A DNA stretch of 64,000 bases. It comes from Tabrizicola sp. TH137 (GTDB lineage Bacteria > Pseudomonadota > Alphaproteobacteria > Rhodobacterales > Rhodobacteraceae). The first letter of the stretch is position 1, and the number at the start of each line of letters is the position of its first letter. Positions 1 to 8,096 of this stretch are shown here, piece after piece. The translations under genes and the position numbers were made by a program. The DNA lies in assembly GCF_002855575.1 (NCBI RefSeq), contig NZ_PKRQ01000002.1, positions 310,001 to 374,000 on the forward strand. Direction: 5' to 3'. The notes under the pieces were generated by a model. The model was not told the DNA's origin. It ran no database searches and was given only the letters and a program-made list of their open reading frames with translations.

Positions 1-1
1 A

Positions 2-529
2 CCCCTTCAGAGGCGGGGTGAACCCCGCCCTACGGTGTTGGACGCGGATGCGTTGACGATCCTTTCGCGGGAGGCGGGCTTGGTTGGGGCGCTGCATCGG
101 GCTTGCGTTCTGACGCCGCATGGCGGGGAGTTTGCGCGGCTGTTTCCGGATATTGCGGAGAAGCTGGCTGCGCCGGCCACCAGGGGGCCTGCCTATTCCA
201 AGGTTGATGCGACGCGGGAGGCGGCGGCGCGGGCGGGGTGTGTGGTGCTGTTCAAGGGGGCGGATACGGTGATTGCGTCACCCGATGGGCGCTGTGCGGT
301 CAATTCGGCGCATTACGAGCGGGCGGCACCCTGGTTGGCGACGGCGGGGTCGGGGGATGTGCTGGCGGGGTTCATCGCGGGGCTGATGGCGCGGGGGTTT
401 TCGGCCTTTGATGCGGCCTGCACGGGGGCCTGGCTGCATGTGGAATGCGCGCGGGAATTCGGGCCGGGGCTGATCGCGGAGGACCTGCCCGAGATGCTGC
501 CTGCGGTGTTCCGGCGGTTGGGGGTGTGA
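2..529 (+). CDS. nnrD: ADP/ATP-dependent NAD(P)H-hydrate dehydratase, C-terminal part (truncated by window edge)
   Basis: This is the C-terminal part of the YjeF_C/ribokinase-like domain that dehydrates damaged NADHX/NADPHX back to NAD(P)H in the cytoplasm. The reading frame is open from base 2, so the start lies left of the window; the GTG at 35 is internal. Family motifs visible are LDADAL near the beginning, LTPHGGEFARL, LFKGADTVIA and the nucleotide-binding ATAGSGDVLAG segment that is the hallmark of the family. In many bacteria the epimerase domain (YjeF_N) is fused upstream; whether it is here cannot be seen. The first codons overlap a GC-rich hairpin at 12-29, so residues before LDADAL look unlike the family. 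Identity is fairly certain; the gene is partial. Confidence 0.85.
   Translation, partial: PLQRRGEPRPTVLDADALTILSREAGLVGALHRACVLTPHGGEFARLFPDIAEKLAAPATRGPAYSKVDATREAAARAGCVVLFKGADTVIASPDGRCAVNSAHYERAAPWLATAGSGDVLAGFIAGLMARGFSAFDAACTGAWLHVECAREFGPGLIAEDLPEMLPAVFRRLGV
12..29. repeat. GC-rich hairpin inside the nnrD reading frame
   Basis: Perfect inverted repeat: arms GGCGGGGT (12-19) and ACCCCGCC (22-29) with a 2-nt loop. From memory, sequences of this type are common between genes in Rhodobacteraceae. Here it sits in frame in coding sequence just upstream of the LDADAL motif, suggesting a palindromic unit inserted into a gene. Only 34 bases of context are available. Confidence 0.5.
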
Positions 530-533
530 GGCG

Positions 534-648
534 GCGATTTCTGACGCAGAAATCGCTGCGGAATTTGGCGCAAATTCCGCTTTGAGACCGCCGGCCGGGG
601 TCCGTTTCCTGCGTCAGGAAACGGTGCGAAATCTGCGTCAGATTTCGC
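534..648. repeat. Array of four 23-bp hairpins
   Basis: Four perfect inverted repeats lie in the gap between nnrD and tRNA-Leu, at 534-556, 558-580, 602-624 and 626-648. Each is exactly 23 bp, with 9-bp arms and a 5-nt centre (gacgc, ggcgc, gcgtc, gcgtc). The arms are GCGATTTCT, GCGGAATTT, CCGTTTCCT and GCGAAATCT with their complements, so the geometry is conserved although the sequence is not. Units 1-2 and units 3-4 are each separated by one T. A GC palindrome (ccggccgg) lies between the pairs at 591-598. There is no ORF and no T-run, so this is not a simple terminator. It could be a REP-like palindrome family, a processed leader of the tRNA, or a protein-binding site. Confidence 0.8.
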
Positions 649-759
649 CCTGATTTTCCTCTCGCATCCCCCGTGGGGCTTTGCTAGAAGGGCGCGGAAT
701 TTTCAGGGCACGTGCGGGCCGGACCTGAGGGGGACGGACGGGCGCGCTTTGGGCAATTT

Positions 760-844
760 GCGGGCGTGGCGGAATTGGCAGACGCACCGGATTTAGGTTC
801 CGGCGCCTTACGGCGTGGGGGTTCAAGTCCCTTCGCCCGCACCA
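760..844 (+). tRNA. tRNA-Leu (anticodon UAG)
   Basis: Full cloverleaf with class II variable arm. The acceptor stem GCGGGCG (760-766) pairs with CGCCCGC (834-840), discriminator A841, and the CCA tail is encoded at 842-844. The anticodon stem CCGGA/TCCGG encloses loop TTTAGGT, giving anticodon TAG at 794-796. The long variable arm is cgcc-ttac-ggcg, and the T-loop GTTCAAGTC is typical. It lies 25 bp upstream of tig and is probably transcribed with it or just ahead of it. Confidence 0.95.
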
Positions 845-869
845 GGGATGAGATGAGAAGGACGGAAAC

Positions 870-2204
870 ATGCAGGTCACCGAGACCCTGAACGAAGGTC
901 TGAAGCGCGCCTACACCATCACGGTGACGGCGGCCGAGCTGGACGCGAAGGTTCAGGAAAAGCTGGTCGAGGCGCAGCCCGAGATCGAGATGAAGGGTTT
1001 CCGCAAGGGCAAGGTGCCGCTGGCGATCCTGAAGAAGCAGTTCGGTCAGCGCCTGCTGGGCGATGCGATGCAGGATGCGATCGACGGCGCGATGAAGGCG
1101 CATTTCGACAAGACCGGTGACCGCCCCGCGCTGCAACCCGAAGTGAAGATGGTGGATGGCGAGAACTGGAAGGAAGGCAAGGACGTCGTCGTCGAGATGT
1201 CCTACGAGGCGCTGCCGCCGATCCCGGATCTGGATGCGGGCAAGATCGTGCTGGAGAAGCTGGTCGTGAAGGCCTCCGAGGCCGATATCGACGAGGCGCT
1301 GGCCAATCTGGCGGGCAATGCCAAGAATTTCGAGGATCGCAAGAAGGGCGCCAAGGCCAAGGATGGCGACCAGATCGTGATCGACTTCAAGGGATCGGTC
1401 GATGGCGAGCTGTTCGAGGGTGGCTCGGCCGAGGATTATCCGCTGGTGCTGGGCTCCAAGTCCTTCATCCCGGGTTTCGAGGATCAACTGATCGGCGCCA
1501 AGGTCGGGGATGAGGTTTCGGTCAATGTGACCTTCCCCGAGGAATATGGCGCGAAGCATCTGGCCGGGAAGGCCGCTGTCTTTGCCTGCACCGTGAAGGC
1601 GGTGAAGGAGGCCAAGCCGGCCGAGATCGACGACGAGCTGGCGAAGAAATACGGGGCCGAGGATCTGGCCGCGCTGAAGGGGCAGATCGCGGAGCGTCTG
1701 GAGGCCGAATACAAGGGCGCCTCGCGCGCCGTGCTGAAGCGGGCGCTGCTGGATCAGCTGGACGGCATGGTGAAGTTCGACCTGCCGGCACGTCTGGTGG
1801 AGGCCGAGGCGGCGCAGATCGCGCATCAGCTCTGGCATGAAGAGCATCCCGAGGAACATGGCCACAAACACGGCAACATCGAGCCGACGGATGAGCACAA
1901 GACGCTGGCCGAGCGCCGGGTGCGTCTGGGCCTGCTGCTGGCCGAAGTGGGCCGCAAGGCCGAGGTGACGGTGACGGATGCGGAGATGACGCAGGCCGTT
2001 CTGGCGCAGGCCCGCAACTATCCGGGGCAGGAGCGCGCCTATTTCGAGTTCGTGCAGAAGAACCAGCAGGTGCAGCAGCAGCTTCGCGCGCCGATCTTCG
2101 AGGACAAGGTCGTGGACCATATCGTGGCCGGGGCCAAGGTGACCGAGAAGGAAGTCGCCAAGGACGCGTTGCAGAAGGCCATCGAGGCGCTGGACGAGAT
2201 GTAA
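870..2204 (+). CDS. tig: Trigger factor, ribosome-associated chaperone and prolyl isomerase
   Basis: A 444-residue protein matching full-length trigger factor, which binds nascent chains at the ribosome exit tunnel. The N-terminal ribosome-binding domain carries the signature GFRKGKVP at residues 43-50. The central FKBP-type prolyl isomerase domain spans about residues 160-245 ([26 protein letters not shown]). The remainder is the helical substrate-binding domain, including a His-rich stretch around residues 325-335 ([12 protein letters not shown]). The start ATG at 870 follows a purine-rich stretch (gagatgagaaggacgg). In many bacteria tig precedes clpP/clpX/lon, but here the downstream gene is a convergent transporter and a rho-independent terminator follows. 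Confidence 0.97.
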   Translation: MQVTETLNEGLKRAYTITVTAAELDAKVQEKLVEAQPEIEMKGFRKGKVPLAILKKQFGQRLLGDAMQDAIDGAMKAHFDKTGDRPALQPEVKMVDGENWKEGKDVVVEMSYEALPPIPDLDAGKIVLEKLVVKASEADIDEALANLAGNAKNFEDRKKGAKAKDGDQIVIDFKGSVDGELFEGGSAEDYPLVLGSKSFIPGFEDQLIGAKVGDEVSVNVTFPEEYGAKHLAGKAAVFACTVKAVKEAKPAEIDDELAKKYGAEDLAALKGQIAERLEAEYKGASRAVLKRALLDQLDGMVKFDLPARLVEAEAAQIAHQLWHEEHPEEHGHKHGNIEPTDEHKTLAERRVRLGLLLAEVGRKAEVTVTDAEMTQAVLAQARNYPGQERAYFEFVQKNQQVQQQLRAPIFEDKVVDHIVAGAKVTEKEVAKDALQKAIEALDEM

Positions 2205-2226
2205 GGCTTTCTCCCTTCGGGGAGGC

Positions 2227-2257
2227 AGGGCCGGGGGCGCAGCCTCCGGCCCTTTTT
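2227..2257 (+). terminator. Rho-independent terminator after tig
   Basis: GC-rich stem AGGGCCGG/CCGGCCCT with an imperfect GGC-gca-GCC top, followed by TTTTT at 2253-2257. It lies in the convergent gap between tig and the EamA gene. Confidence 0.75.
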
Positions 2258-3195
2258 CATACGCGGCTTCGGGCTTCGCGCCAGAGGATGTAGAGGCCTG
2301 CCCCCACGATGATGGCGATGCCGATCCAGTCGGTGCCATTGGGCCAGTCCTGCCAGAAGACCCAGCCATAGATCACCGACCAGATGAGGCCGGTATATTC
2401 GAACGGGGTCACGGCCGAGGCTTCGGCCACGCGATAGGCCTGCGTCAGCAAGGTGAGGCCCGCCGCGGCTATGATGCCGCAGGCCATCATCAGCATCAGG
2501 TCGAAACCGCTGGGCGTGACCCAGCCGCGCAGCAGGAAGGCGAGCGAGGGATGGGCATCGCCCTCCCAGGCGCCGCTGCCGAAGATCGCGGAGAGCAGCA
2601 GCGCACCGAGCAGGAAGACGGCATTGCCCCAGAAGGCCAGCGCCGAGGCGGTTTCCGTGCTGCCGAGGCGGCGTGCGGAGATCATGGAGATGGCATAGGT
2701 GAGGCCCGAAAGCACCGGGAGCAGCGCCGCCCAGTCGAAGAGATCGCCACCCGGACGGACCATGATGAGGACACCGGCAAAGCCGGCCATCAGCGCGACC
2801 CAGCGGCGGGGGCCGACCCTTTCGGCAAGGAAGAAGACCGAGAGGATGGTGATGAAGAGCGGCGCGGAGAAGTAGAGCGCGACGGTGGTGGCCATCGGCA
2901 GGGCGGCGAGGGCGAGGTAATAGCAGGTATAGGCCGCGAACATGACCCCGCCACGCCAGATCATGGCGCGGGTGCCGGGGGTGAAGAGGCTGCGCAAGCC
3001 CCCTTCCCAATGCACGAGCAGCAGCAGGAAGGGGATCGCGGTGAGCGAGCGCAGGACCATGGCCTGATGCAGCGGATAGGCCCCGGAGAGGAGTTTCAGG
3101 ATCAGGTCCTGAATGGAGAAAACGGCAACGCCGGAGACCAGGAAGGCGATGCCTTTTGCGGTCTGGCCGGGCAGGGGCTGGGCTGTGGCTCTCAT
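2257..3195 (-). CDS. EamA/DMT-family inner-membrane transporter
   Basis: A 312-residue polytopic membrane protein of the drug/metabolite transporter superfamily, with about ten hydrophobic segments arranged as two EamA repeats. The first repeat begins GIAFLVSGVAVFSIQDLILK and the second begins near LLPVLSGLTYAISMI. The motif PFEYTGLIWSVIYGWVFW near the C-terminus and the short basic C-terminal tail are typical of the family. Substrate cannot be told from sequence; relatives export metabolites, amino acids or take up nucleotide sugars. The gene stands alone, convergent with tig, with a short gap to the nucleotidyltransferase gene upstream. Confidence 0.85.
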   Translation of the reverse strand: MRATAQPLPGQTAKGIAFLVSGVAVFSIQDLILKLLSGAYPLHQAMVLRSLTAIPFLLLLVHWEGGLRSLFTPGTRAMIWRGGVMFAAYTCYYLALAALPMATTVALYFSAPLFITILSVFFLAERVGPRRWVALMAGFAGVLIMVRPGGDLFDWAALLPVLSGLTYAISMISARRLGSTETASALAFWGNAVFLLGALLLSAIFGSGAWEGDAHPSLAFLLRGWVTPSGFDLMLMMACGIIAAAGLTLLTQAYRVAEASAVTPFEYTGLIWSVIYGWVFWQDWPNGTDWIGIAIIVGAGLYILWREARSRV

Positions 3196-3264
3196 GACCC
3201 AAGGCTAGGCGGGCCGAGGGGGCGGGGCTTGGGCGCGGGCGACATGGAATGTCGCGGGCGATGG

Positions 3265-4278
3265 TCAGAGCGCGGCGAGGCGGGCGGCGGTTTCGGGCAT
3301 CCGGGCGAGGCTGGCGTCGAGCCGGGTCTGCCAGTTGGGGCCGCGGGAGCGGGCATCCTCCCAGGCTTCGCGGAGGTCTTCGGGGCGGTCCTCGGCGAGG
3401 ATGCGGATGAGGAATTCGGCCTGCGCACGATCCTTGCGGGATTTGATCTGGTCCGGCCCGCCGCGGCGACGGTCTGCCACGATGAGCTTGTGGATGGCGA
3501 AGCGTTCGGGGCGCGGGATCTGGATCAGGATGCCGGAGCGGTAGAGGGCGGCGGCCTTGATCGGTTCGGCGATCAGGTAATTGAGGTAATGCAGCGACTG
3601 GGCCGAGACGCCGAGGGCGGGCAGGTCGCGGATGTCTTCTTCGGGGCGGAAGGAGGGGGTGAGGAATTCCACAAGGCTTTCGGTTCCGGCCTGTTTCCAT
3701 CGCCAGACGGCGCGCCCGTCGATCGTCGGGATGGGGGCGAAGGAGAGGTCGCGGAAGGTATCGGCGAGCGGGGTTTCAACCCTGTCCTCCAGCACGAGGG
3801 AGAGCCGTTCGAACTGGGCGATGTCGAGGTCGTCGGTCTGGGCGGCGGCGTCGAGGGGGATGGTGACACCCAGTTCGCCTTCGTAATGGCGGAAGGCATG
3901 GGTGCCGACAAGTGTGCCGCCAAGGCGGAAGACGCCCGTCCGCGCCATGGCGGTGAGCAGCGCGCCGGTGGTACGGTCCGGCGACAGAAAGCCTTCGGCG
4001 CGCAGGATGCGGATCAGGCGGCTGGCCCTTGCGCTGCGATCCGCGCGGGTGGCGGCAAGATCGCGGGCGCGGGCGACGAGGGCGGCGGTTTCGGGCGTGT
4101 CTTCGCCGATATAGCGTTTGCGGACCGTGCTGCCGATGCGACGGGTTTCGTACCAATAGCCCCGTTTGCCGCGCCGTTCGAGGAAGGGGGCACCCGTGAT
4201 GTCTGCGGCATCCTCTTCCCGCAGGATGCGGAGCAGGTCGGTATAGGCGGCGAGGGCGGTGGGGCTATGTGGGCGCAT
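3265..4278 (-). CDS. GSU2403-family nucleotidyltransferase-fold protein
   Basis: A 337-residue protein with the features of the GSU2403/NTP_transf_8 family. A nucleotidyltransferase core shows GGTLVGTHAF at about residues 120-129, followed by the acidic metal-binding motif TDDLDIAQF at 148-156. The N-terminal part (GYWYETRRIGSTVRKRYIG) is conserved and basic. The family has the polymerase-beta fold but its substrate is not established; AbiEii/MenT-like toxins share the fold, so a defence or tRNA/protein-modifying role is possible but unproven. I chose ATG 4278 over the upstream in-frame TTG at 4326 because the best promoter (-10 at 4307-4312) would lie inside the longer version. The short leader has no strong ribosome-binding site. 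Confidence 0.7.
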   Translation of the reverse strand: MRPHSPTALAAYTDLLRILREEDAADITGAPFLERRGKRGYWYETRRIGSTVRKRYIGEDTPETAALVARARDLAATRADRSARASRLIRILRAEGFLSPDRTTGALLTAMARTGVFRLGGTLVGTHAFRHYEGELGVTIPLDAAAQTDDLDIAQFERLSLVLEDRVETPLADTFRDLSFAPIPTIDGRAVWRWKQAGTESLVEFLTPSFRPEEDIRDLPALGVSAQSLHYLNYLIAEPIKAAALYRSGILIQIPRPERFAIHKLIVADRRRGGPDQIKSRKDRAQAEFLIRILAEDRPEDLREAWEDARSRGPNWQTRLDASLARMPETAARLAAL

Positions 4279-4306
4279 TTCTGGACTACGGAATTTTCTT
4301 TTGTAG

Positions 4307-4336
4307 TCTATAGCATCTATGGACAACGCGAGTCAA
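4307..4336 (-). promoter_or_regulatory. Predicted sigma-70 promoter of the nucleotidyltransferase gene with flanking GTAGTC boxes
   Basis: On the minus strand, -35 TTGACT (4331-4336) and -10 TATAGA (4307-4312) are separated by 18 bp. Transcription would start about 20-25 nt before ATG 4278. Repeated boxes flank it: TGGACTAC at 4282-4289, GTAGTCTA at 4303-4310 and GTAGTCCA at 4341-4348. The outer two are exact inverse complements. This arrangement resembles repressor operators around a promoter. Confidence 0.5.
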
Positions 4337-4349
4337 AATTGTAGTCCAT

Positions 4350-4387
4350 GCCATGTACAACAATGGACAGCGTTTGTTGTACATGGC
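4350..4387. repeat. 14-bp inverted repeat, operator-like
   Basis: Perfect inverted repeat: arms GCCATGTACAACAA (4350-4363) and TTGTTGTACATGGC (4374-4387), 10-nt spacer. It is AT-richer than its surroundings, lacks a T-run and lies between the rplI terminator and the nucleotidyltransferase promoter, so a protein-binding site is more likely than a terminator. A near-direct repeat, ATGGACA[A/G]CG, occurs at 4319-4328 and 4363-4372. Confidence 0.65.
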
Positions 4388-4395
4388 CGTGCAAA

Positions 4396-4427
4396 GAAAA
4401 AACCGCGCAGGTTGCCCTGCGCGGTTT
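4396..4427 (-). terminator. Rho-independent terminator of rpsF-rpsR-rplI
   Basis: Perfect 12-bp stem (AAACCGCGCAGG 4400-4411, CCTGCGCGGTTT 4416-4427) with a 4-nt loop. Read on the minus strand it ends in TTTTTT, 26 bp after the rplI stop codon. Confidence 0.9.
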
Positions 4428-4452
4428 GCTTTGGTCTGGTATCGAAGGACGC

Positions 4453-5025
4453 TTACGCGTCTTCGGAGGCCGCGCCGCCGATATCGTCGAAAAGTTCGGC
4501 GATTTCGAAATCGGCTGCGGCATCGGCTTCGGCCGCCAGTTCCTGGATCGACTTGCCCGAGGCCTGCAATTCGGCCTCTTCGGCCGAGCGGGCGACGTTC
4601 AGCGTGACCTTCACGGTCACTTCCGGGTGCAGCACGACCGTGACGGTGTGCAGGCCCAGATCCTTGATCGGGCGATCCAGCACGACCTGGGCGCGGTTCA
4701 CGGTGAACCCGGCTGCGGTCGCGGCTTCGGCGGCGTCACGGGTGGTGACGGAACCGTAGAGCGCGCCGGCATCCGAGGCGGAACGAATCACCACGAAGGA
4801 CTGACCGTCGAGCTTGGCGGCGACGGCATCGGCTTCCTTCTTGGTCTCGAGGTTCTGCGCCTCGAGCTGGGCCTTCTTGGCCTCGAAGGATTTGATGTTC
4901 GCCTCGTTGGCGCGGAGCGCCTTGCCCTGCGGCAGGAGGAAGTTGCGGGCGTAGCCGTCCTTGACGTTCACGACTTCGCCCATCTGGCCAAGCTTGGCCA
5001 CGCGCTGAAGGAGGATGACTTGCAT
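4453..5025 (-). CDS. rplI: 50S ribosomal protein L9
   Basis: A 190-residue L9. The N-terminal domain begins [21 protein letters not shown] and contains the invariant [16 protein letters not shown] segment that binds 23S rRNA; a long helix (residues about 40-75) links to the C-terminal domain. The protein is about 40 residues longer than E. coli L9 because of an acidic C-terminal extension ending in ...[12 protein letters not shown], a common alphaproteobacterial trait. It is the last gene of rpsF-rpsR-rplI, starting 12 bp after rpsR with a clear ggagag Shine-Dalgarno. Confidence 0.97.
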   Translation of the reverse strand: MQVILLQRVAKLGQMGEVVNVKDGYARNFLLPQGKALRANEANIKSFEAKKAQLEAQNLETKKEADAVAAKLDGQSFVVIRSASDAGALYGSVTTRDAAEAATAAGFTVNRAQVVLDRPIKDLGLHTVTVVLHPEVTVKVTLNVARSAEEAELQASGKSIQELAAEADAAADFEIAELFDDIGGAASEDA

Positions 5026-5037
5026 GTGGGTCTCTCC

Positions 5038-5265
5038 TTACTTCACGGCATAGGGAAGCAGGGCGAGGAAGCGGGCGCGCTTGATCGCCTGCGCCAGTTC
5101 ACGCTGCTTTTTCGCCGAGACGGCGGTGATGCGGGACGGGACGATCTTGCCACGCTCGGAAATGTAGCGTTGCAGGAGACGGACGTCCTTGTAGTCGATC
5201 GCGGGAGCATTGTCGCCCGAGAAGGGGCAGACCTTGCGGCGGCGGAAAAACGGTTTGTTCGCCAT
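5038..5265 (-). CDS. rpsR: 30S ribosomal protein S18
   Basis: A 75-residue S18 with the conserved core [37 protein letters not shown] and the C-terminal [19 protein letters not shown]. It partners S6 on the platform of the small subunit. Second gene of the rpsF-rpsR-rplI operon, 26 bp after rpsF. Confidence 0.98.
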   Translation of the reverse strand: MANKPFFRRRKVCPFSGDNAPAIDYKDVRLLQRYISERGKIVPSRITAVSAKKQRELAQAIKRARFLALLPYAVK

Positions 5266-5291
5266 GGTTTATGGTCCTTTCCTGGGCCTGA

Positions 5292-5729
5292 TCAACGACG
5301 GAAGCCGCCACGGTCGCCCGTGCGTTCCGGGCGGTCGCCGAAGCTGCGTTCGCGGCGTTCGCCACCGCCGAAGCCGCCTTCGGGACGGTCGCCGCGTTCA
5401 CGGTCATCCCGCTTTTGCATCTGCACCGACGGGCCTTCGCCATGCGCTTCGACCTTGATGGTCAGGACGCGCATCACGTCGTCATGCAGGCGCATCAGGC
5501 GTTCCATTTCCTGCACGGCGGCCGAGGGCGCGTCCGAACGCAGGAAGGCATAGTGGCCCTTGCGGTTCTTGTTGATCTTGTAGGCCATCGTCTTGACGCC
5601 CCAGTACTCGGACTCGACGACCTTGCCGCCGTTATCCGCGAGAACCGTGGAGAAATGTTCGATGAGACCTTCGGCCTGCGCGTTGGAAAGGTCCTGACGC
5701 GCGATGAAGACATGCTCGTAAAGAGCCAT
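5292..5729 (-). CDS. rpsF: 30S ribosomal protein S6
   Basis: A 145-residue S6. Start ATG 5729 ([15 protein letters not shown]) is preferred because it matches the family N-terminus; an in-frame start nine codons upstream would add unrelated residues. The ferredoxin-like fold is seen in [20 protein letters not shown] and [18 protein letters not shown]-terminal tail of about 45 residues rich in Arg, Gly, Asp and Glu (repeated GDRPE and [12 protein letters not shown]) extends beyond the E. coli core, which is usual in alphaproteobacteria. First gene of the S6-S18-L9 operon; in other bacteria the S6:S18 complex can bind its own leader, but no such element was identified here. Confidence 0.96.
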   Translation of the reverse strand: MALYEHVFIARQDLSNAQAEGLIEHFSTVLADNGGKVVESEYWGVKTMAYKINKNRKGHYAFLRSDAPSAAVQEMERLMRLHDDVMRVLTIKVEAHGEGPSVQMQKRDDRERGDRPEGGFGGGERRERSFGDRPERTGDRGGFRR

Positions 5730-5838
5730 GTGCACTCCAGTTCTATCAAGGCGCATTTCATAGGGCGGGCGTTCGGCCTTTCCGCGGCCCGTCCACGAGA
5801 GGCTGCGCCGGTTCGTGTTATTGCGGAAAGGATGCGGC

Positions 5839-5866
5839 CTTATACAGAAAGGCGGCTGGAGCGCAA
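5839..5866 (-). promoter_or_regulatory. Predicted promoter of rpsF-rpsR-rplI
   Basis: On the minus strand, -35 TTGCGC (5861-5866) and -10 TATAAG (5839-5844) are separated by 16 bp, leaving a leader of roughly 100 nt before the rpsF ATG. This is a moderate match to the consensus. Confidence 0.4.
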
Positions 5867-5882
5867 GGGTTGGCGGTTTGCG

Positions 5883-6314
5883 TCAGCGGGCCGAGGCGGG
5901 CAGGCCGAAGAGGCGGTCGAAGGCCCAGGTGAAGACCCAGGTGTAGATCAGGAAGGCGACGATCAGCGCGGCCTCGTAGGCAAGCGTCTCCCAGAGGGTC
6001 ACGGAGAACCACCACATTGTGAGCGGCAGGAGGAAGAGGACGAGACCCGCCTCGAAGAGGATCGCATGCGCGCTGCGCCGGGCGAGGCTGCGGCCCTTGA
6101 CGGGCTGGCGGGATTCCCAGGCCTCGAACCCGGCGTTGAAGGCGAGGTTCCAGAGCATGGCGACGGTGGAGGCGAGGATGGAGAAGACGAGGCTGCTGCC
6201 CGCCGAGGTTTCGGCCATGGCGAGGAGGATGACGGTCGAGAGGAGCACGCCGCCCGCTTCGAAGCTGGTGGCGTAGATCACGCGGCGCAGGCGGGGGTGG
6301 TGGTGCAGGGCCAT
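5883..6314 (-). CDS. PACE-family small efflux transporter (BTP domains)
   Basis: A 143-residue membrane protein with two tandem bacterial transmembrane pair (BTP) units, giving four helices. The units share FEAGGVLLSTVILL and FEAGLVLFLLPLTMWW, and the diagnostic WNLAFNAGFEAWE follows the second helix, with a matching IYTWVFTWAFDRLFG at the C-terminus. This is the pattern of the proteobacterial antimicrobial compound efflux family (AceI-like), proton-coupled exporters of biocides or polyamines. The natural substrate is unknown. ATG 6314 was chosen because residues upstream of it are low-complexity Pro/Ala. It lies 64 bp downstream of the chemotaxis receptor on the same strand and may be co-transcribed. 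Confidence 0.8.
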   Translation of the reverse strand: MALHHHPRLRRVIYATSFEAGGVLLSTVILLAMAETSAGSSLVFSILASTVAMLWNLAFNAGFEAWESRQPVKGRSLARRSAHAILFEAGLVLFLLPLTMWWFSVTLWETLAYEAALIVAFLIYTWVFTWAFDRLFGLPASAR

Positions 6315-6378
6315 GGTGCGGATGTGCCATGGCGGCGGCGGGGCGGCAAGGGTGCGCCGCGCCCGCGCGCCCGGCGCG

Positions 6379-7854
6379 TCAGACGCGATAGGCCAGCCGC
6401 AGCCCGCCCCAGTGGCGGCCATTGACGAAGATGGGGGCGGAGACGTCCTTCATCAGGGCGAAGGTGCCGCCGCCCATGTCGCGGCGGTAGGATTGCAGCA
6501 GGAAGGGTTTCGTGTTGCGCCCTGCGGCCAGACCGACGCGATCGGCGAAGATGCGGCGGTTGCGGCAGTTCGCGGCGTTCCAGGTCGGGTCACCCGGGCG
6601 CTGTGGTTGCGAGAATTTGCGGTTATGGGTCGGAAGATAGCCGTTGGTATCTACCGCCGCGCAGAAGACGACCGCGGAGGAGAGGTTCAGCATCGGTTCC
6701 TGGATGGCGGGGAGCAGGCGGTCGGTCAGCCCGGTGAAGGCGGCCATGACCTGTTCGGGATCGCTGCCGGGGATCGGCCTGTAGGCGTGATCGAAAAGGT
6801 CGCGGAGGGAGAAGCGACCTGCCTCCACCTCGGCGGTGAAGGCGGCGGAGATTTCCTCGGCGGCCCGCTGCACGGCATTGATATAGGGCGTATCGACGGT
6901 TTCCACCCCGAGGCGGGCCGTGGAGGACACGAGGCGTTCGCTGGCATCGACAAGATCGGAGAGGCTGGCCTTGGCGGCGGAGAGGCGGCCTGCCGACTGT
7001 GTCACCCCGGCGCCGATGCCGTGGAAGCCGTCTTCGGTGGCGGTGACGAGCTTGGTGGCGGTTTCGGTGGTTTCGGTGATCTGGTCCTGCCGGTCGGCGA
7101 TGGTGAGGACCGCGCCGTCGATTTCGGTCATCACGCGGGCGACATGGCCCGCCTCGCGCTTGACCTGCGCGGCACGGTCGGCGGCGGCGCGGCCGGTTTC
7201 GGCGATGGCGGTGATTTCGCGGGTGAGATCGGCGAGATTGCCCTCGATCTGGCGGGTGGCGTCCTGGGTGCGACCGGAAAGCTGTTTCACCTCTTGCGCG
7301 ACGACCATGAAGCCGCGCCCTGCGGCCCCGGCGCGGGCCGCCTCGATCGAGGCGTTGAGGGCGAGGAGGTTGGTGGTGCGGGCGATGGCGTCGATGTCGC
7401 CTGCGGCGCGGGCGACCTTGGTCAGCGCGGTGGTGAGCGCCTCGATCCTTTCGCCGAAGAGCGCGACCTGATTGGCGAGTGCGGTGACATCGGAAAGGGC
7501 GGCATCGATTCGGGTCTGGCCCGAGGCGACGGTCTGGCGCGCATCGACCGTGGCGGCGAGGGCCGAGCGGGCGGCATCGCGGATGGCGTCATTGCCGCGC
7601 GCGAGCGATTCCGACAGGCCGCGCAATCCGCGCAGGGTTTCCACCTGCTTGGTCATCAGCTTGTCCACATCTTCGACCGCGCCGGAGACATCGGCGAGGG
7701 AGACGGAGAGGGTGCCGACTTCGACCGCAATCTCCTGGATCACGGCGGTTTCGGGCATCGAGAGGGCGGCACCTGCCGGGCCAAGCGATGCGGGGAAGGG
7801 GCCACGATCCGCGATCAGGGGCATTTCGTCGGTGGAAATGTCTTTCATGGTCAC
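6379..7854 (-). CDS. Soluble methyl-accepting chemotaxis protein
   Basis: A 491-residue chemoreceptor without transmembrane segments, so it is cytoplasmic. The signalling domain occupies about residues 60-330, with the conserved hairpin tip region [20 protein letters not shown] and the helix [20 protein letters not shown]. The C-terminal domain (about residues 390-491) contains [30 protein letters not shown] and [16 protein letters not shown], a sensor-like region found in many alphaproteobacterial receptors; its ligand is unknown. Sensor domain after, rather than before, the signalling domain is less usual. A sigma-54 type promoter lies upstream, which fits RpoN control of motility genes in Rhodobacter relatives. 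Confidence 0.93.
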   Translation of the reverse strand: MTMKDISTDEMPLIADRGPFPASLGPAGAALSMPETAVIQEIAVEVGTLSVSLADVSGAVEDVDKLMTKQVETLRGLRGLSESLARGNDAIRDAARSALAATVDARQTVASGQTRIDAALSDVTALANQVALFGERIEALTTALTKVARAAGDIDAIARTTNLLALNASIEAARAGAAGRGFMVVAQEVKQLSGRTQDATRQIEGNLADLTREITAIAETGRAAADRAAQVKREAGHVARVMTEIDGAVLTIADRQDQITETTETATKLVTATEDGFHGIGAGVTQSAGRLSAAKASLSDLVDASERLVSSTARLGVETVDTPYINAVQRAAEEISAAFTAEVEAGRFSLRDLFDHAYRPIPGSDPEQVMAAFTGLTDRLLPAIQEPMLNLSSAVVFCAAVDTNGYLPTHNRKFSQPQRPGDPTWNAANCRNRRIFADRVGLAAGRNTKPFLLQSYRRDMGGGTFALMKDVSAPIFVNGRHWGGLRLAYRV

Positions 7855-7950
7855 CTTGTCATGGGCTGGAGGCCTGCGACCCGGTGCGGGCAGCAGTTCG
7901 CATTGGATAACGACGATACTGGCCGGTGGTTTACCGATGGTTGAGCGGTT

Positions 7951-7967
7951 TGCAGAAGTCGTGCCAG
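7951..7967 (-). promoter_or_regulatory. Predicted sigma-54 promoter of the chemoreceptor gene
   Basis: Minus strand reads TGGCACGACTTCTGCA: the -24 GG and -12 GC dinucleotides are spaced exactly 10 nt apart, and the -24 element TGGCACG is a perfect match to consensus. The start would be near 7940, giving a leader of about 86 nt. Confidence 0.6.
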
Positions 7968-8096
7968 TTCAGCCGCGGATGGCGAGGCCGCCGCGGGGCT
8001 GAGGGCAGGGTGGGCCGGAGATTGCGCGGCAGAGGCGCATTGGGTAAGCCGGGGGGCGGGCCGGGAGAGGGCCGGGTGATGAAGGAGGGGCGGGCG

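Noticed and set aside
684-2369. Minus-strand open frame opposite trigger factor and tRNA-Leu
   Set aside because: Low-complexity Leu/Arg/His sequence with no domain; it covers tig and a tRNA on the opposite strand.
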